64,000 nucleotides of DNA, taken from positions 1,488,001 through 1,552,000 of the forward strand of contig NZ_CP060496.1 in assembly GCF_014400405.1 (NCBI RefSeq). The letters are read 5' to 3'. Each line of letters starts with the position of its first letter. The first letter of the stretch is position 1. Source of the stretch: Brachybacterium sp. Z12 (lineage in GTDB: Bacteria; Actinomycetota; Actinomycetes; Actinomycetales; Dermabacteraceae). Under the pieces are notes generated by a model that had not been told where the DNA came from, ran no database searches, and saw nothing but the letters and a program-made list of their open reading frames with translations. Shown here piece after piece: positions 36,184-46,046 of the stretch. The position numbers and the translations under genes were made by a program.

Positions 36184-38192
36184 ATGTCCCGAGCTCGTGA
36201 ACCATTGTCCCACCTGCGTGCCCAGCACAGTGTGCAGGGGGCGCTCTTCGGTGCGGATTACAACCCGGAGCAATGGCCGCCCGAGGTGATCGCCGAGGAC
36301 CTTGAGCTGATGGGCCGCGCCCATGTCGGGTTCGTGACCGTGGGTGTCTTCTCCTGGGCGTGCGTGGAGCCCGAGCCCGGTCGTTTCGAGACCGAGTGGC
36401 TCGATACCGTGCTCGACGACCTCCACGCACGCGGCGTCGCCGTGGACCTCGCGATCCCGGTCGCCTCCCCGCCGCCGTGGCTGGGCGTCATGCATCCGGA
36501 GTCCCTGCCTCAGACGCGTTCGGGCACCACGCTGTGGTGGGGTTCCCGCAACCAGTTCGACCCGTCCTCTCCCGCCTATCGCGAGGCCGCGCGACGCATC
36601 ACGCGAATGATGGTGGAGCGGTACGCCGATCATCCGGCGGTCGCGATGTGGCATGTCGGCAACGAGTACGGCCAGCTCTCCCACGGCGACCATGCGGCGC
36701 ACGCCTTCCGAGGCTGGCTGCGTGAACGCTATGGCGATATCGGTTCCCTGAACCAGGCGTGGGGCACCAGCGTGTGGTCGCTGGGGCTGCGGGACTTCGA
36801 CGACGTGATACCGCCCCGTGAAGCGCCCTACCTCCTGAACCCCGCCTTCGAACTGGACTACGCCCGCTTCTGTTCCGACCAGCTCCTGGACTGCTATCTC
36901 GATCTCGCCGGGATCATCCGCGCTGCAGCTCCCGAAGCGCTCGTGACCACCAACTTCATGGGGTTCTTCCCGCTGGTCGACTACGGAGCATGGAGCGAGC
37001 ACGTCGATGTGCTCGCCGACGATCACTACACAGATCCGGCGGAACCCGGCACACGCCTGACCGCCTCTCTGACCCACTCCTATCTGCGCACCCTGGGCGG
37101 GGAGAGCCGTGGGTGCTGATGGAGCAGGCCGCAGGAGCGGTGAACTGGCGCGAGCACAACGTGCCCAAGACGTTCGCGCAGAACCGGCTCGACTCCTGGC
37201 GTGCCCACGCGCGCGGGGCCGATGTCATCTCCTACTTCCAGTTCCGCCAGGCGCCGAGCGGGCCCGAGGTCTTCCACTCGGCGCTGGTGCCACATGCCGG
37301 AGCCGGGACGTCGCGGTTCCGGGCCGTGACCGAGCTGGGTCGGGAGCTGACCCTAAGCCCGCTCGCGGACTCGGCGCCGGGGCGGTCACGGGTGTTCTTC
37401 GTCCACGACTGGGACTCGTGGCGCGCTGCGGTGGGCGCGGGGCAGGTCTCCCGGGACGTGGACCCGATCGCCCAGAACGAGAGGTTCTACGCGCCGTTCT
37501 TCCGAGCCGGGGAACAGGTCGACATCGGGCCGTCGACCATTCTGCTCAGCGACGCGGTGGAGCCGGGAAGTTCTCTGAAGGACAGCTACGACCTGGTGGT
37601 CCTCGCTTCCCAGTTCCTGCTGCGGAGCGAACTGGTGCCGGTGCTCGAGCGTTTCGTGCGTGACGGGGGCCAGCTGCTGATCGGCCCTCACAGCGGCGTC
37701 GTCGATCAGCACGTGCGGGCGCACCTGGGCGGCACCGGAGGTGGCCTGCTCGAGCTGGCGGGAGTGTTCCGTGAAGAGCCGTGGCCGCTCGCAGCAGCGC
37801 TGACGATCCATGACGGCACGGGGGAGAGCGCCGCGGCGTCGCGGTTCGTCGAGGTGCTCCGCTCCACCGCTGCAGAGCATCTGTGGGACGTGGGCGAGGG
37901 GCCGCTGCAGGGCAGGCCCGTCATCACGTGCCGCGAGCTGGGGGAGGGCGCCGTCTGGTACATCGGCGGCATGATCGAGGATCGCGTGCTCGGCTCGATC
38001 ATCGGGCGCGCCGCCGACGCGGCAGGCATCCAGCTCGTCGAGCTTCCCGAGCAGGTGGAGCTGATCCGCCGCGGGGACGCGGCCGTGGTCCTCAACCACG
38101 GCAGCGCACCAGCCCGGGTGCGCGTGGACGGCCGCGACGTCGATGTGCCGGGCGAGGACCTCGTGATCTGCTCTCCCGGCGGCCAGAGATAG
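36184..38192 (+). CDS. GH42 beta-galactosidase (one frameshift)
   Basis: Family 42 enzyme releasing galactose (or arabinose) from short oligosaccharides in the cytoplasm. The barrel starts with GALFGADYNPEQWP. The acid/base Glu is in WHVGNEYGQLSH and the nucleophile Glu in VLMEQAAGAVNWRE. The trimerisation domain (YDLVVLASQFLL, GGQLLIGPHSGVVD) and a small C-terminal beta domain follow. The frame breaks at GGGG 37099-37102; one more G gives LGGGEPWVLMEQ. Corrected length is about 670 residues, normal for GH42. No signal peptide is seen. GAGGAGGAGA precedes the ATG. Confidence 0.93.
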
Positions 38193-38294
38193 TCCAGATG
38201 ACGGAGCCCCCACCGGGTCCCGTGAGGGTGCCCCGGCTGGTGAAAGCAGTCACGGATCAGCGCATTACTAGAGGGTCAACGGTGGTGGGTCGCT

Positions 38295-38300
38295 TAGGCT
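38295..38300 (+). promoter_or_regulatory. Putative -10 box before the RD-rich protein gene
   Basis: TAGGCT about 50 bases before the GTG start, in the 157-base gap after the GH42 gene. It implies a short leader. Confidence 0.35.
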
Positions 38301-38349
38301 TCTGGACGAAAATGGCATAGCGCGAGACGACAGAGACGGACGGGTCCAA

Positions 38350-40289
38350 GTGGCTGAGGACAGCAACAACAGGGGCGACCGCGGCCACGGCGACAAGAGC
38401 CGGAGCGGCCAGCGGCGCGACGAGCGATCGACGAGGCCGTACTCCCGTCCGTCGTCCAGCGATGAGCGCGGGCGACCGCGGTCCGATGACTCCCGGGGCC
38501 AGAGCGGACCCCGTCGTGAGGACCGCAGCTCCACCTGGTCCCAGCGCCCCCGCCGCGACGGCGGCTCCGGCGCGCCCCGTAGCGGGCAGGATGACGGACG
38601 TCCCCGCCAGGCTCGCACCGGTGGTCGCCCTGAGGGTGGTCGTCCGGATTCGCGTGGCCGTCGTGATGATCGTCCGTGGGAGAACCGGGATCGCAAGGGT
38701 TCCCGTCCGCGTGATGACCGTGGTTCGCGTCCGCGTGAGGATCGGGAGTTCCGCCCGCGTGAGGACCGCACCGGTGGTCGCCCCGAGGGTGGCCGTCCGG
38801 ATTCGCGTGGCCGTCGCGATGATCGTCCGTGGGAGAGCCGGGATCGAAAGGACTTCCGTCCGCGTGAGGACCGCTCCCGCGATGACCGGCCTCGCCGGGA
38901 CGACCGCCCCCGACATGACGACCGCCCGCGCCGCGATGACCGGCCCCGCCGGGACGACCGTCCCTCGCGCGAGGGCCGGGACACCCGCGGTGGCCGCGAC
39001 CGGGATCAGCGCAGTCAGCGCCCGGCACCGGCGCACCGCGAGGACCAGCGCAATGCACGGCCGGGCCAGGAAGCGCGCTCCGATCGCCCGATCGAGCCGC
39101 GCGTGCCCGAGGGCATCACGGGCCGCGAGCTCGACAAGGACGTGCTGGCGGAGCTGCGGGGTCTGAGCAAGGAGACAGCGGAGCGCGTCGGGCGCCACAT
39201 GGTCGCGGCCCAGCTCCTCGAGGAGTCCGACAACGAGACTGCTCAGGCACACGCCCGTTTCGCCGCTCGCCTCGGCGGCCGTGTCGGTGCCGTGCGGGAG
39301 TTCCACGGAGTCATCGCCTACCGTGCCGGAGATTTCCGCACTGCTTCTCGCGAGCTGCGCACCTCGATGCGCATCACCGGACGCACTGACGTGCTGCCGA
39401 TGATCGCGGACTCCGAGCGCGGCCTGGGCCGCCCCGAGCGTGCACTGGACATCGCCTCCTCGGAGGACGCCTCCGGTCTCGGCGTTGACGCGGCGATCGA
39501 GCTGATCATCGTGGTCGCCGGCGCCTACGCGGACACCGGCGACATCGAGACCGCGCTGCGGACCCTCGAGATCCCCGCCCTGCGGCACAAGGTCGACGGC
39601 CGGTGGCAGGTGCGCCTCTGGGTGGCGTACGCAGACCTCCTCGACCGTGCAGGCCGCCCGGACGAGGCGAAGCGCTGGATCGCACTGGCCGCGGACGCCG
39701 ACACCGAGGGGCTCACGGATGCCGCCGAGCGGCTGGGTCGCCCGGCTCCGCAGCCGCAGGAGGAGCCCACCTGGGCCGACGACGAGCAGATCGCCGTCCT
39801 GGACGCCTACGATCCTGACGCTGACGCTGACGCTGACGCTGACGCTGACGCTGACGCTGACGCTGACGCTGACGCTGACGCTGACGCTGACGCTGACGCT
39901 GACGCTGACGCTGACGCTGACGCTGACGCTGACGCTGACGCTGACGCTGACGCTGACGCTGACGCTGACGCTGACGCTGACGCTGACGCTGACGCTGACG
40001 CTGAGGACCAGGACCAGGACCAGGACCAGAGCGACGACGAGCAGGCGGCTGACGCCGCCGACGCCCCCGCCGCTCTTGAGGCCGACGGGGAGGCCGAGCC
40101 GGACTCCGCTGCGGCGGACGTCCTCGATGCTTCCACCCCGTCACCGAGGACGAGCAGATCGCTGAGGCACCCGCCGTCGCCGCACCGGTCACCGAGGACC
40201 AGCAGATCGGCGAGGCACCCATCGTCGACGCACCGGTCACCGAGGGCGAGCAGTCCGAGGTGTCCCAGGAGTCGGAGGAGTCGGCATGA
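38350..40289 (+). CDS. RD-rich / TPR-like / poly(Asp-Ala) protein (one frameshift)
   Basis: About 646 residues in three very different parts. Residues 1-255 are extremely rich in Arg, Asp, Gly and Pro, with repeats such as [11 protein letters not shown] and a duplicated 51-codon block. Residues about 256-470 form an all-helical TPR-like region ([49 protein letters not shown]). Residues about 490-551 are 31 consecutive Asp-Ala pairs, then DQ repeats and an acidic tail. The frame breaks at CCCC 40136-40139; the restored tail has repeats of [12 protein letters not shown]-type units and ends at 40289, overlapping the HAD start (ATGA). The function is unknown. Similar TPR genes precede HAD-tlyA-nadK in other actinobacteria. 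Start is GTG. Confidence 0.82.
38616..38873 (+). repeat. Duplicated 105-base block, 153-base period
   Basis: Copy 1 at 38616-38720 and copy 2 at 38769-38873 are near identical, encoding [18 protein letters not shown] and onward. The offset of 153 bases equals 51 codons, so the duplication keeps frame. Confidence 0.85.
39817..40002 (+). repeat. (GACGCT)31 coding microsatellite
   Basis: Thirty-one perfect copies of the hexamer GACGCT, 186 bases without one mismatch, encoding (Asp-Ala)31. Four GACCAG units follow at once. The hexamer unit means slippage changes length by two residues and never breaks frame. Confidence 0.97.
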
Positions 40290-41302
40290 TCCGTCGGCCC
40301 GATCCGTCGCTCCTGGACCTGTACGACGCGCTGCTGCTGGACCTAGACGGCACTCTGATGCACGGCGCCCAGCCGATCCCGCATGCCGCCGAAGCGGTCG
40401 AGATCGCGCGTGCTGCGGGGAACACCGTCGTCTTCGCCACCAACAACGCCTCCCGCACCCCGCAGCAGGCCGCAGACCACCTCGCAGTCGTCGGGGTCGC
40501 TGCGCGCCCTGAGGAGTTCGTGACCTCCCCGCAGGTTGCCTCGCGGCTGCTCGCGGACCGGCTCGAGGCCGGCGCGAAGGTGCTGATCGTCGGCGGCCCC
40601 AGCCTCGCCGCCCAGATCCGCGAGGTCGGTCTCGAGCCCGTGGACACGGACAGCGAGGACGTCGCCGCAGTGGTCCAGGGCTGGTCCCCGGACCTGAACT
40701 GGTCCTTGCTGGCTGAGGGTGCCTATGCGATCCGGCACGGCGCCTACTGGATGGCCACCAACATCGACGCCACGCTGCCCACAGAGCGGGGCCTCGCGCC
40801 CGGCAACGGCTCCATGGTGGCAGTGCTGCGGCACGCCACCGGAGCTGAGCCCGCAGTCGCCGGCAAGCCCGAGCCCGGGATGTTCGAGGTGGCCGCGAAG
40901 GAGAACGACGCGCGCCGACCGCTGATCATCGGCGACCGCCTCGACACAGACATCGAAGGGGCGGTGCGCGCCGGGATGGACTCCCTGCTGGTGCTCACCG
41001 GCGTGGACGGCATCGAATCCGCGCTGCGCGCGGAGCCCGTGCGTCGACCCACCTTCATCATGCCGGACCTCGCCGAGCTCGCCGCCCCCTTCGCGCTGCC
41101 CGTCGTCGACGGGGACCGCGCCCGGTGCGGTGCCGTGAGCGCCGCCTGGCGCGGCGGGGACATCGAGGTGCACGGCGAGGTCGAGGACCCGCGCGTGCTG
41201 CGGGCCGTGCTCGCCCTGCTGTCCGTGCACAGCGCCGACCGCGCCTGGGAGGGCCAGCTCCGCGACCAGGACGGCAACGCACTGCGGCCCACCGACCGGT
41301 GA
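40286..41302 (+). CDS. HAD-superfamily phosphatase, NagD/Gph-like
   Basis: 338 residues. HAD motif I is [12 protein letters not shown] with the nucleophilic Asp, motif II is [12 protein letters not shown], motif III lysine is in AGKPEPGMF and motif IV is [14 protein letters not shown]. The class IIA cap lies between motifs II and III, as in NagD and p-nitrophenyl phosphatases; the substrate is unknown. The last 80 residues extend past the usual core ([23 protein letters not shown]). It overlaps both neighbours (ATGA before, GTGA after), so the TPR-like, HAD and tlyA genes are one transcription unit. Confidence 0.9.
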   Translation: MIRRPDPSLLDLYDALLLDLDGTLMHGAQPIPHAAEAVEIARAAGNTVVFATNNASRTPQQAADHLAVVGVAARPEEFVTSPQVASRLLADRLEAGAKVLIVGGPSLAAQIREVGLEPVDTDSEDVAAVVQGWSPDLNWSLLAEGAYAIRHGAYWMATNIDATLPTERGLAPGNGSMVAVLRHATGAEPAVAGKPEPGMFEVAAKENDARRPLIIGDRLDTDIEGAVRAGMDSLLVLTGVDGIESALRAEPVRRPTFIMPDLAELAAPFALPVVDGDRARCGAVSAAWRGGDIEVHGEVEDPRVLRAVLALLSVHSADRAWEGQLRDQDGNALRPTDR

Positions 41303-42143
41303 GCGGCGATCGGCTCGACGTCGCGCTGCTCTCAGCCGGCCTCGCCCGGTCCCGCAGCCACGCCCGACGCATCATCGAGGAGGGCCGTGCCCGCCTGGAC
41401 GGCCGCCCGGTGACGCGCCCCGCCACCGCCGTCCCGCCAGGTGCAGAGCTCGCCGTCGTGGATGTCCCCGACGGCATCGAGTACGCCTCCCGCGCCGCGC
41501 ACAAGCTCGCCGGAGCGCTCGACGCGCTCGACCTGGATCCCGCAGGCCTGCACTGCCTGGACGCCGGTGCCTCCACGGGCGGGTTCACCGACGTCCTGCT
41601 GCGTCGCGGCGCAGCCTCGGTGATCGCCGTCGACATCGGCCACGACCAGCTCGCCGCGCATGTGCGTGAGGGATTCTCGCGTCACCGTCCGTGACGGCAC
41701 CAGCGTGCGCGACCTCACCCCGGAGCTCCTGGGGGCGTCGTCGATCTGATCGTCGCGGACCTCTCCTTCATCTCCCTGCGCACCGTGCTGCCTGCGCTCG
41801 GCTCCGTGGTGCGGACCGGGGAGAGCTGCTGCTGATGGTGAAACCGCAGTTCGAGGTGGGGCGGACAGCACTTCCCAGAACCGGAGTCGTCTCCGACCCC
41901 GAAGCGCGCATCGGGGCCGTGCACGGTGTGGCCGAGACGGCCGCGCAGTCGGGGCTCCTGACCGCCGCCGTCGGCCCCAGCGCCCTGCCGGGACAGGACG
42001 GCAACCGGGAGTACTTCCTGCATCTGCGCCCCCACGGCACGGCGTTCGTGCTGGACGCCGAGGCCTGTGACATGATCGTGTCGGCCGTGAGCGGGAACCG
42101 ACCGCGGCGACGCCGCGACCAGCACACCAGCAAGGAGGACTGA
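41299..42143 (+). CDS. tlyA: TlyA-family rRNA 2'-O-ribose methyltransferase (three frameshifts)
   Basis: Methylates ribose of 16S and/or 23S rRNA in actinobacteria, where it affects capreomycin sensitivity. The N-terminal S4-like RNA-binding domain is RLDVALLSAGLARSRSHARRII. The SAM-binding Rossmann motif is CLDAGASTGGFTDVLL, and catalytic-site sequences VADLSFISL and LLMVKPQFEVG follow. The frame breaks at GGG 41670-41672 (one too many), GGGGG 41731-41735 (one short) and GGGG 41818-41821 (one short). The corrected protein is about 281 residues. GTG start overlaps the HAD stop. nadK follows after 5 bases. Confidence 0.92.
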
Positions 42144-42148
42144 CCAGG

Positions 42149-43093
42149 ATGCGACGGTTCCTCCTGTACGTCCACACGGGCCGACGGGCCGCCCTGCGCG
42201 CGATGCTCTCCGTGCTCGAGGAGCTCCGGGTGCGCGGCGTGCGCGCGATCGTCGTCGACCAACAGGTCGAGGAGATCCTCGCCCTGCCAGACGACATGGC
42301 CCCACCGAAGCTGCTGACCTTCCTCACCAACGGCGCCGTCGACGTGCTCGACGCCGTCTCCGCAGCGGACTCGGTCGAGCTCGGGATCGTGCTCGGCGGC
42401 GACGGCACCATCCTGCGCGCCCTCGAAGCAGTGCGCGACGCCGGCATCCCCGTCCACGGCGTGAACCTCGGCCATGTCGGCTTCCTCGCCGAGAGCGAGG
42501 TCGAAGACCTCTCGATCACCGTCTCCCGCCTGCTCGACGGCGACTACGACATCGAGAAGCGCTCCACCCTCGACATCACAGTGCTGGACGCGGACGATGG
42601 CCATGTCTCCCAGCACTGGGCGCTCAACGAGGCCTCCCTCGAGAAGGCCGACCGGCAGAAGATGATCAACGTCGCCATCGAGATCGACGGCCGGCCCGTC
42701 TCCTCCTTCGGGGCCGACGGCGTGCTGCTGTCCACCTCCACCGGCTCCACCGCCTACGCCTTCAGCGCCGGCGGGCCGGTGATCTGGCCCGAGGTCGACG
42801 CCATGATGCTGATCCCTCTCGCTGCCCACGCCCTCTTCGCGCGTCCGCTGGTGCTGGGACGCTCCTCCGAAGCCGCGATCGAGATGACCCTCGACAACCG
42901 TGAGGACGGCATCCTCACACTCGACGGGCGCCGCACCGAGGAGATCACCGCAGGCATGCGGATCGAGGCACGGCTGTCCGAGCGCTACGTGCGACTCGCC
43001 CGCCTCGCCCCGACCCCCTTCGCAGACCGGCTGGTCGAGAAGTTCCAGCTGCCGGTGGTGGGCTGGCGCGGCCGCAGCCCCCGCACCCGCTGA
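42149..43093 (+). CDS. nadK: NAD kinase
   Basis: Phosphorylates NAD to NADP. 314 residues with the family motifs LGGDGTILRAL (NAD-kinase GGDGT), NLGHVGFLAE, ALNEASLEK and STSTGSTAYAFSAGGP, and LDGRRTEEI near the C-terminus. The ribosome site AAGGAGGA lies before the ATG. The tlyA-nadK-recN order is conserved in actinobacteria and some Firmicutes. The frame is intact. Confidence 0.96.
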   Translation: MRRFLLYVHTGRRAALRAMLSVLEELRVRGVRAIVVDQQVEEILALPDDMAPPKLLTFLTNGAVDVLDAVSAADSVELGIVLGGDGTILRALEAVRDAGIPVHGVNLGHVGFLAESEVEDLSITVSRLLDGDYDIEKRSTLDITVLDADDGHVSQHWALNEASLEKADRQKMINVAIEIDGRPVSSFGADGVLLSTSTGSTAYAFSAGGPVIWPEVDAMMLIPLAAHALFARPLVLGRSSEAAIEMTLDNREDGILTLDGRRTEEITAGMRIEARLSERYVRLARLAPTPFADRLVEKFQLPVVGWRGRSPRTR

Positions 43094-43110
43094 AGGCACG
43101 AGGCATCACC

Positions 43111-44859
43111 ATGCTGTCCACCCTGCGCATCCGCCACATCGGCGTGATCGATGACGCCACGCTCGAGTTCGGTCCCGGCTTCACCGCCCTGACCGGTGAG
43201 ACCGGAGCGGGCAAGACCATGATCGTCACCGGGCTGACCATGCTGCTCGGCGGCCGACTGGACCGCGGACGCACCCGTGACTCCAGCACCGTCGACGGCA
43301 CGCTCGCCCTCACCGGTCACACCGAGCTCGCCGCCGCGCTCGACGAGCTCGGCGCCGACGAGGACGACGGCGAGGTGCTCGTCGTCCGACGGGTCACCCG
43401 CGATGGACGCTCCCGCGCACAGCTCGGCGGTGTCCCGGTCCCCATCGGCACCCTGTCCCGCCTCGTCGGCACGGCCGTCACGGTGCACGGCCAGTCCGAC
43501 CAGCAGCGGCTGCGTGACCTCGAGGCCCAGCGGGAGGCGCTGGACCGGTTCGCGGTCGCCGAGATCGGTCCGCTGCTCGAACGGCACCGCACGCTCTGGC
43601 GCGAACGCTCCGCCCTCACCGAGCGCCTGGCGGAGCTGGACGAGCTGCTGAGCGAGCGGGACCGCCGAGGCACCGAGCTGCGCGATGCCCTCGAACGGCT
43701 CGAGCTCTCCGACCCCCAGGACGGCGAGGACGAGGCGCTGCGCGCGGAGATCGAGCGCCTCGGCAACTCGGAGGAGCTGCGGGGCGCCGCAGGACAGGCC
43801 GCACTGGCCCTGGTCGGAGATGACGACGGACCCGCCGCCGGCCCCCTGGTGGCACTCGCCGCCGAGACTCTGGGCCGCGCGGCCCGCACGGACACCACCC
43901 TGACCCCGCTGGTGGAGAGGTTGGACGCGGTGCGCCTCGAGCTCTCCGACGTCTCCGCAGAGGTCTCCCGCTACGCCGACAGCATCGACGCCTCCCCGAG
44001 CCGCATCGAGGAGGCCAACGAGCGCCTCCACGAGCTGACCCTCCTGGTCCGGGACCTGGGCGCGCTGCTCGCCGGCCCGACGGGACCGGCCGAGGACATC
44101 ACCACGCTGCTGGCCACCTCCCGCACCGCGGCTGTCGCCCTGGACCGCTTCGAAGGCGCCGAGCAGGAACGCGCCGAGACCGCCGAGCGCCTCGCTGCCC
44201 TCGAGGAGCAGCTCGCCGAGGCCGCCGAAGCGCTCAGCACGGCACGCCGGGCTGCGGCATCGACGCTCTCCACGGCGGTGCAGGAGGAGCTGCGCCACCT
44301 CGAGATGCCCGACGCCGACATCCGGGTCGACGTGACCGACCAGACCCACCGCTCCCATGGCCGCGACGCCGTCGCCATCCTGATGGCCCCGCACCCCGGA
44401 GCAGACCACCTCCCGGTGAGTCAGGCCGCCTCCGGCGGTGAGCTCTCCCGGGTGATGCTCGCCCTAGAGGTGGCGCTGTCCTCCTCCCGCAGCGACCGCT
44501 CCGCCGCCCCGGTCTTCGTGTTCGACGAGATCGATGCCGGCATCGGCGGCCGCGCCGCGCTCGCGGTCGGGCAGCGCCTGGCCCGCCTCGCCCGCCATGC
44601 CCAGGTCATCGTGGTCACCCACCTGCCCCAGGTCGCCGCCCATGCCAGCACACACCTGCAGATCGTGAAGTCCTCCTACGAGGGGACCACCAGCTCCACG
44701 GTCGAGAACCTCGATCGTCCCGCACGGATCCGGGAGCTGGCGCGGATGCTCGCCGGCGACGCAGCGTCGGATGTCGCGCTCGCACACGCCGAGGAGCTCC
44801 TCGACGAGGCCCGCGCCTCCGTCGCAGCGCCCGAGTCCGCCTCCCGGGCACGTCGATGA
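43111..44859 (+). CDS. recN: DNA repair protein RecN
   Basis: SMC-like ATPase for double-strand break repair. 582 residues. Walker A TALTGETGAGKTMI is near the N-terminus (Thr follows the Lys where Ser is also common). VHGQSDQQRL is the Q-loop region. The long central coiled coil covers about residues 155-400. The signature ASGGELSRVMLALEV and Walker B VFVFDEIDAGIGG are near the C-terminus, and VTHLPQVAAHA is the H-loop. The stop overlaps steA by four bases. The frame is intact. Confidence 0.96.
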   Translation: MLSTLRIRHIGVIDDATLEFGPGFTALTGETGAGKTMIVTGLTMLLGGRLDRGRTRDSSTVDGTLALTGHTELAAALDELGADEDDGEVLVVRRVTRDGRSRAQLGGVPVPIGTLSRLVGTAVTVHGQSDQQRLRDLEAQREALDRFAVAEIGPLLERHRTLWRERSALTERLAELDELLSERDRRGTELRDALERLELSDPQDGEDEALRAEIERLGNSEELRGAAGQAALALVGDDDGPAAGPLVALAAETLGRAARTDTTLTPLVERLDAVRLELSDVSAEVSRYADSIDASPSRIEEANERLHELTLLVRDLGALLAGPTGPAEDITTLLATSRTAAVALDRFEGAEQERAETAERLAALEEQLAEAAEALSTARRAAASTLSTAVQEELRHLEMPDADIRVDVTDQTHRSHGRDAVAILMAPHPGADHLPVSQAASGGELSRVMLALEVALSSSRSDRSAAPVFVFDEIDAGIGGRAALAVGQRLARLARHAQVIVVTHLPQVAAHASTHLQIVKSSYEGTTSSTVENLDRPARIRELARMLAGDAASDVALAHAEELLDEARASVAAPESASRARR

Positions 44860-46031
44860 GCGCTCTCACGGCCGTGACCGGGACCGCCCGGCTCGGCAAG
44901 CGCACCAAGGACCTCACCAAGCGGCTCCAGCCCGGCGACATCGCGATCATCGACCATGAGGACATCGACCGCGTCGCCGCCGAAGCCCTGGTCGAACGGC
45001 AACCGGCCGCAGTGCTCAACGTCGCGGCGTCGACCTCCGGGCGGTACCCGAACGCCGGCCCCAGAATCCTGATCGACGCAGGAATCGCTCTGGTCGACAG
45101 CTTCGGCGAGTCCGTGTTCGAAGGGATCCGCGACGGCCAGACCATCACCCTCGTCGGCGGCGAGGTCCAGCTCGAGGGAACCCCGATCTCCACCGGCACC
45201 TGGCAGGACGATGAGAGCGTCACCGCCTCCCTCCAGATCGCGCGGGAGGGATTGTCCGAGCAGCTCGAACTGTTCGCCCAGAACACCATGGAATACATGC
45301 TGCGCGAGCGGGACCTGCTGCTGGACGGCATCGGCGCGCCCGAGGTGCGCACTCGCATGGACGGCCGACCCGTGCTCATCGTGGTGCGCGGCTACCACTA
45401 CAAAGAGGATCTGGCGACGCTCAAGCCCTTCCTCCGCGAGAACCGGCCGATCATCATCGGCGTGGACGGCGGCGCGGATGCGGTGATCGACGCCGGCTTC
45501 CACCCGGACATGATCATCGGTGATATGGATTCAGTCTCCGACAAAGCGCTGCGCAGCGGCTCCGAGCTCGTGGTCCACGCCTACCGCGATGGACGCGCCC
45601 CCGGTATGGAACGGCTGGCCGAGCTGGGCCTGGACGAGGACGCGATCGCCTTCCCCGCCTCCGGCACCAGCGAGGACATCGCGATGCTGCTAGCCGACGA
45701 GAAGGGCGCGTCGGTGATCGTGGCCGTCGGCACCCATGGCACCCTCGAGGAGTTCCTCGACAAGGGACGTGCCGGGATGAGCTCGACCTTCCTGACCCGG
45801 CTTCGCATCGGCTCGAAGCTGGTGGACGCCAAGGGCGTCTCCCGCCTGTACCGTCAGAGGATCTCCACCTTCCAGCTGGTGCTGCTCGCACTGGCGGGAC
45901 TCGCCGCACTCGCCGTCGCCCTCTGGGCGACTCCCGGAGGGCAGGCGCTGGTCCAGATCCTCGGCGCCCGCCTGGATGGGATCCTGTCCTGGTTCACCTT
46001 GCTGTTCTCACCCCGGGCCACCGGGTCGTAG
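44856..46031 (+). CDS. steA: SteA-like septum protein with thiamin pyrophosphokinase-like fold
   Basis: 391 residues. The N-terminal part (ITLVGGEVQLEGTPIS and upstream) is followed by a thiamin pyrophosphokinase catalytic-like domain (IIIGVDGGADAVIDAGFHPDMIIGDMDSVSD) that in these proteins probably lost kinase activity. One transmembrane helix (FQLVLLALAGLAALAVALWA) lies near residues 346-365. SteA and SteB act together at the septum in Corynebacterium glutamicum, affecting cell separation; the steB-like gene follows here after 15 bases. The frame is intact. No thiamin operon is nearby, which supports the septal role. Confidence 0.87.
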   Translation: MSALTAVTGTARLGKRTKDLTKRLQPGDIAIIDHEDIDRVAAEALVERQPAAVLNVAASTSGRYPNAGPRILIDAGIALVDSFGESVFEGIRDGQTITLVGGEVQLEGTPISTGTWQDDESVTASLQIAREGLSEQLELFAQNTMEYMLRERDLLLDGIGAPEVRTRMDGRPVLIVVRGYHYKEDLATLKPFLRENRPIIIGVDGGADAVIDAGFHPDMIIGDMDSVSDKALRSGSELVVHAYRDGRAPGMERLAELGLDEDAIAFPASGTSEDIAMLLADEKGASVIVAVGTHGTLEEFLDKGRAGMSSTFLTRLRIGSKLVDAKGVSRLYRQRISTFQLVLLALAGLAALAVALWATPGGQALVQILGARLDGILSWFTLLFSPRATGS

Positions 46032-46046
46032 GAGGGTCCCGACCCC

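Noticed and set aside
39817-40002. Hexamer tract as a CRISPR array or a mobile-element end
   Set aside because: There are no spacers between units, the unit is six bases and the tract lies inside a coding sequence.
44856-46031. Thiamin pyrophosphokinase (thiN)
   Set aside because: A TPK-like core is present, but there is an added N-terminal domain and a C-terminal membrane helix, and steB/murJ neighbours. This fits SteA better.
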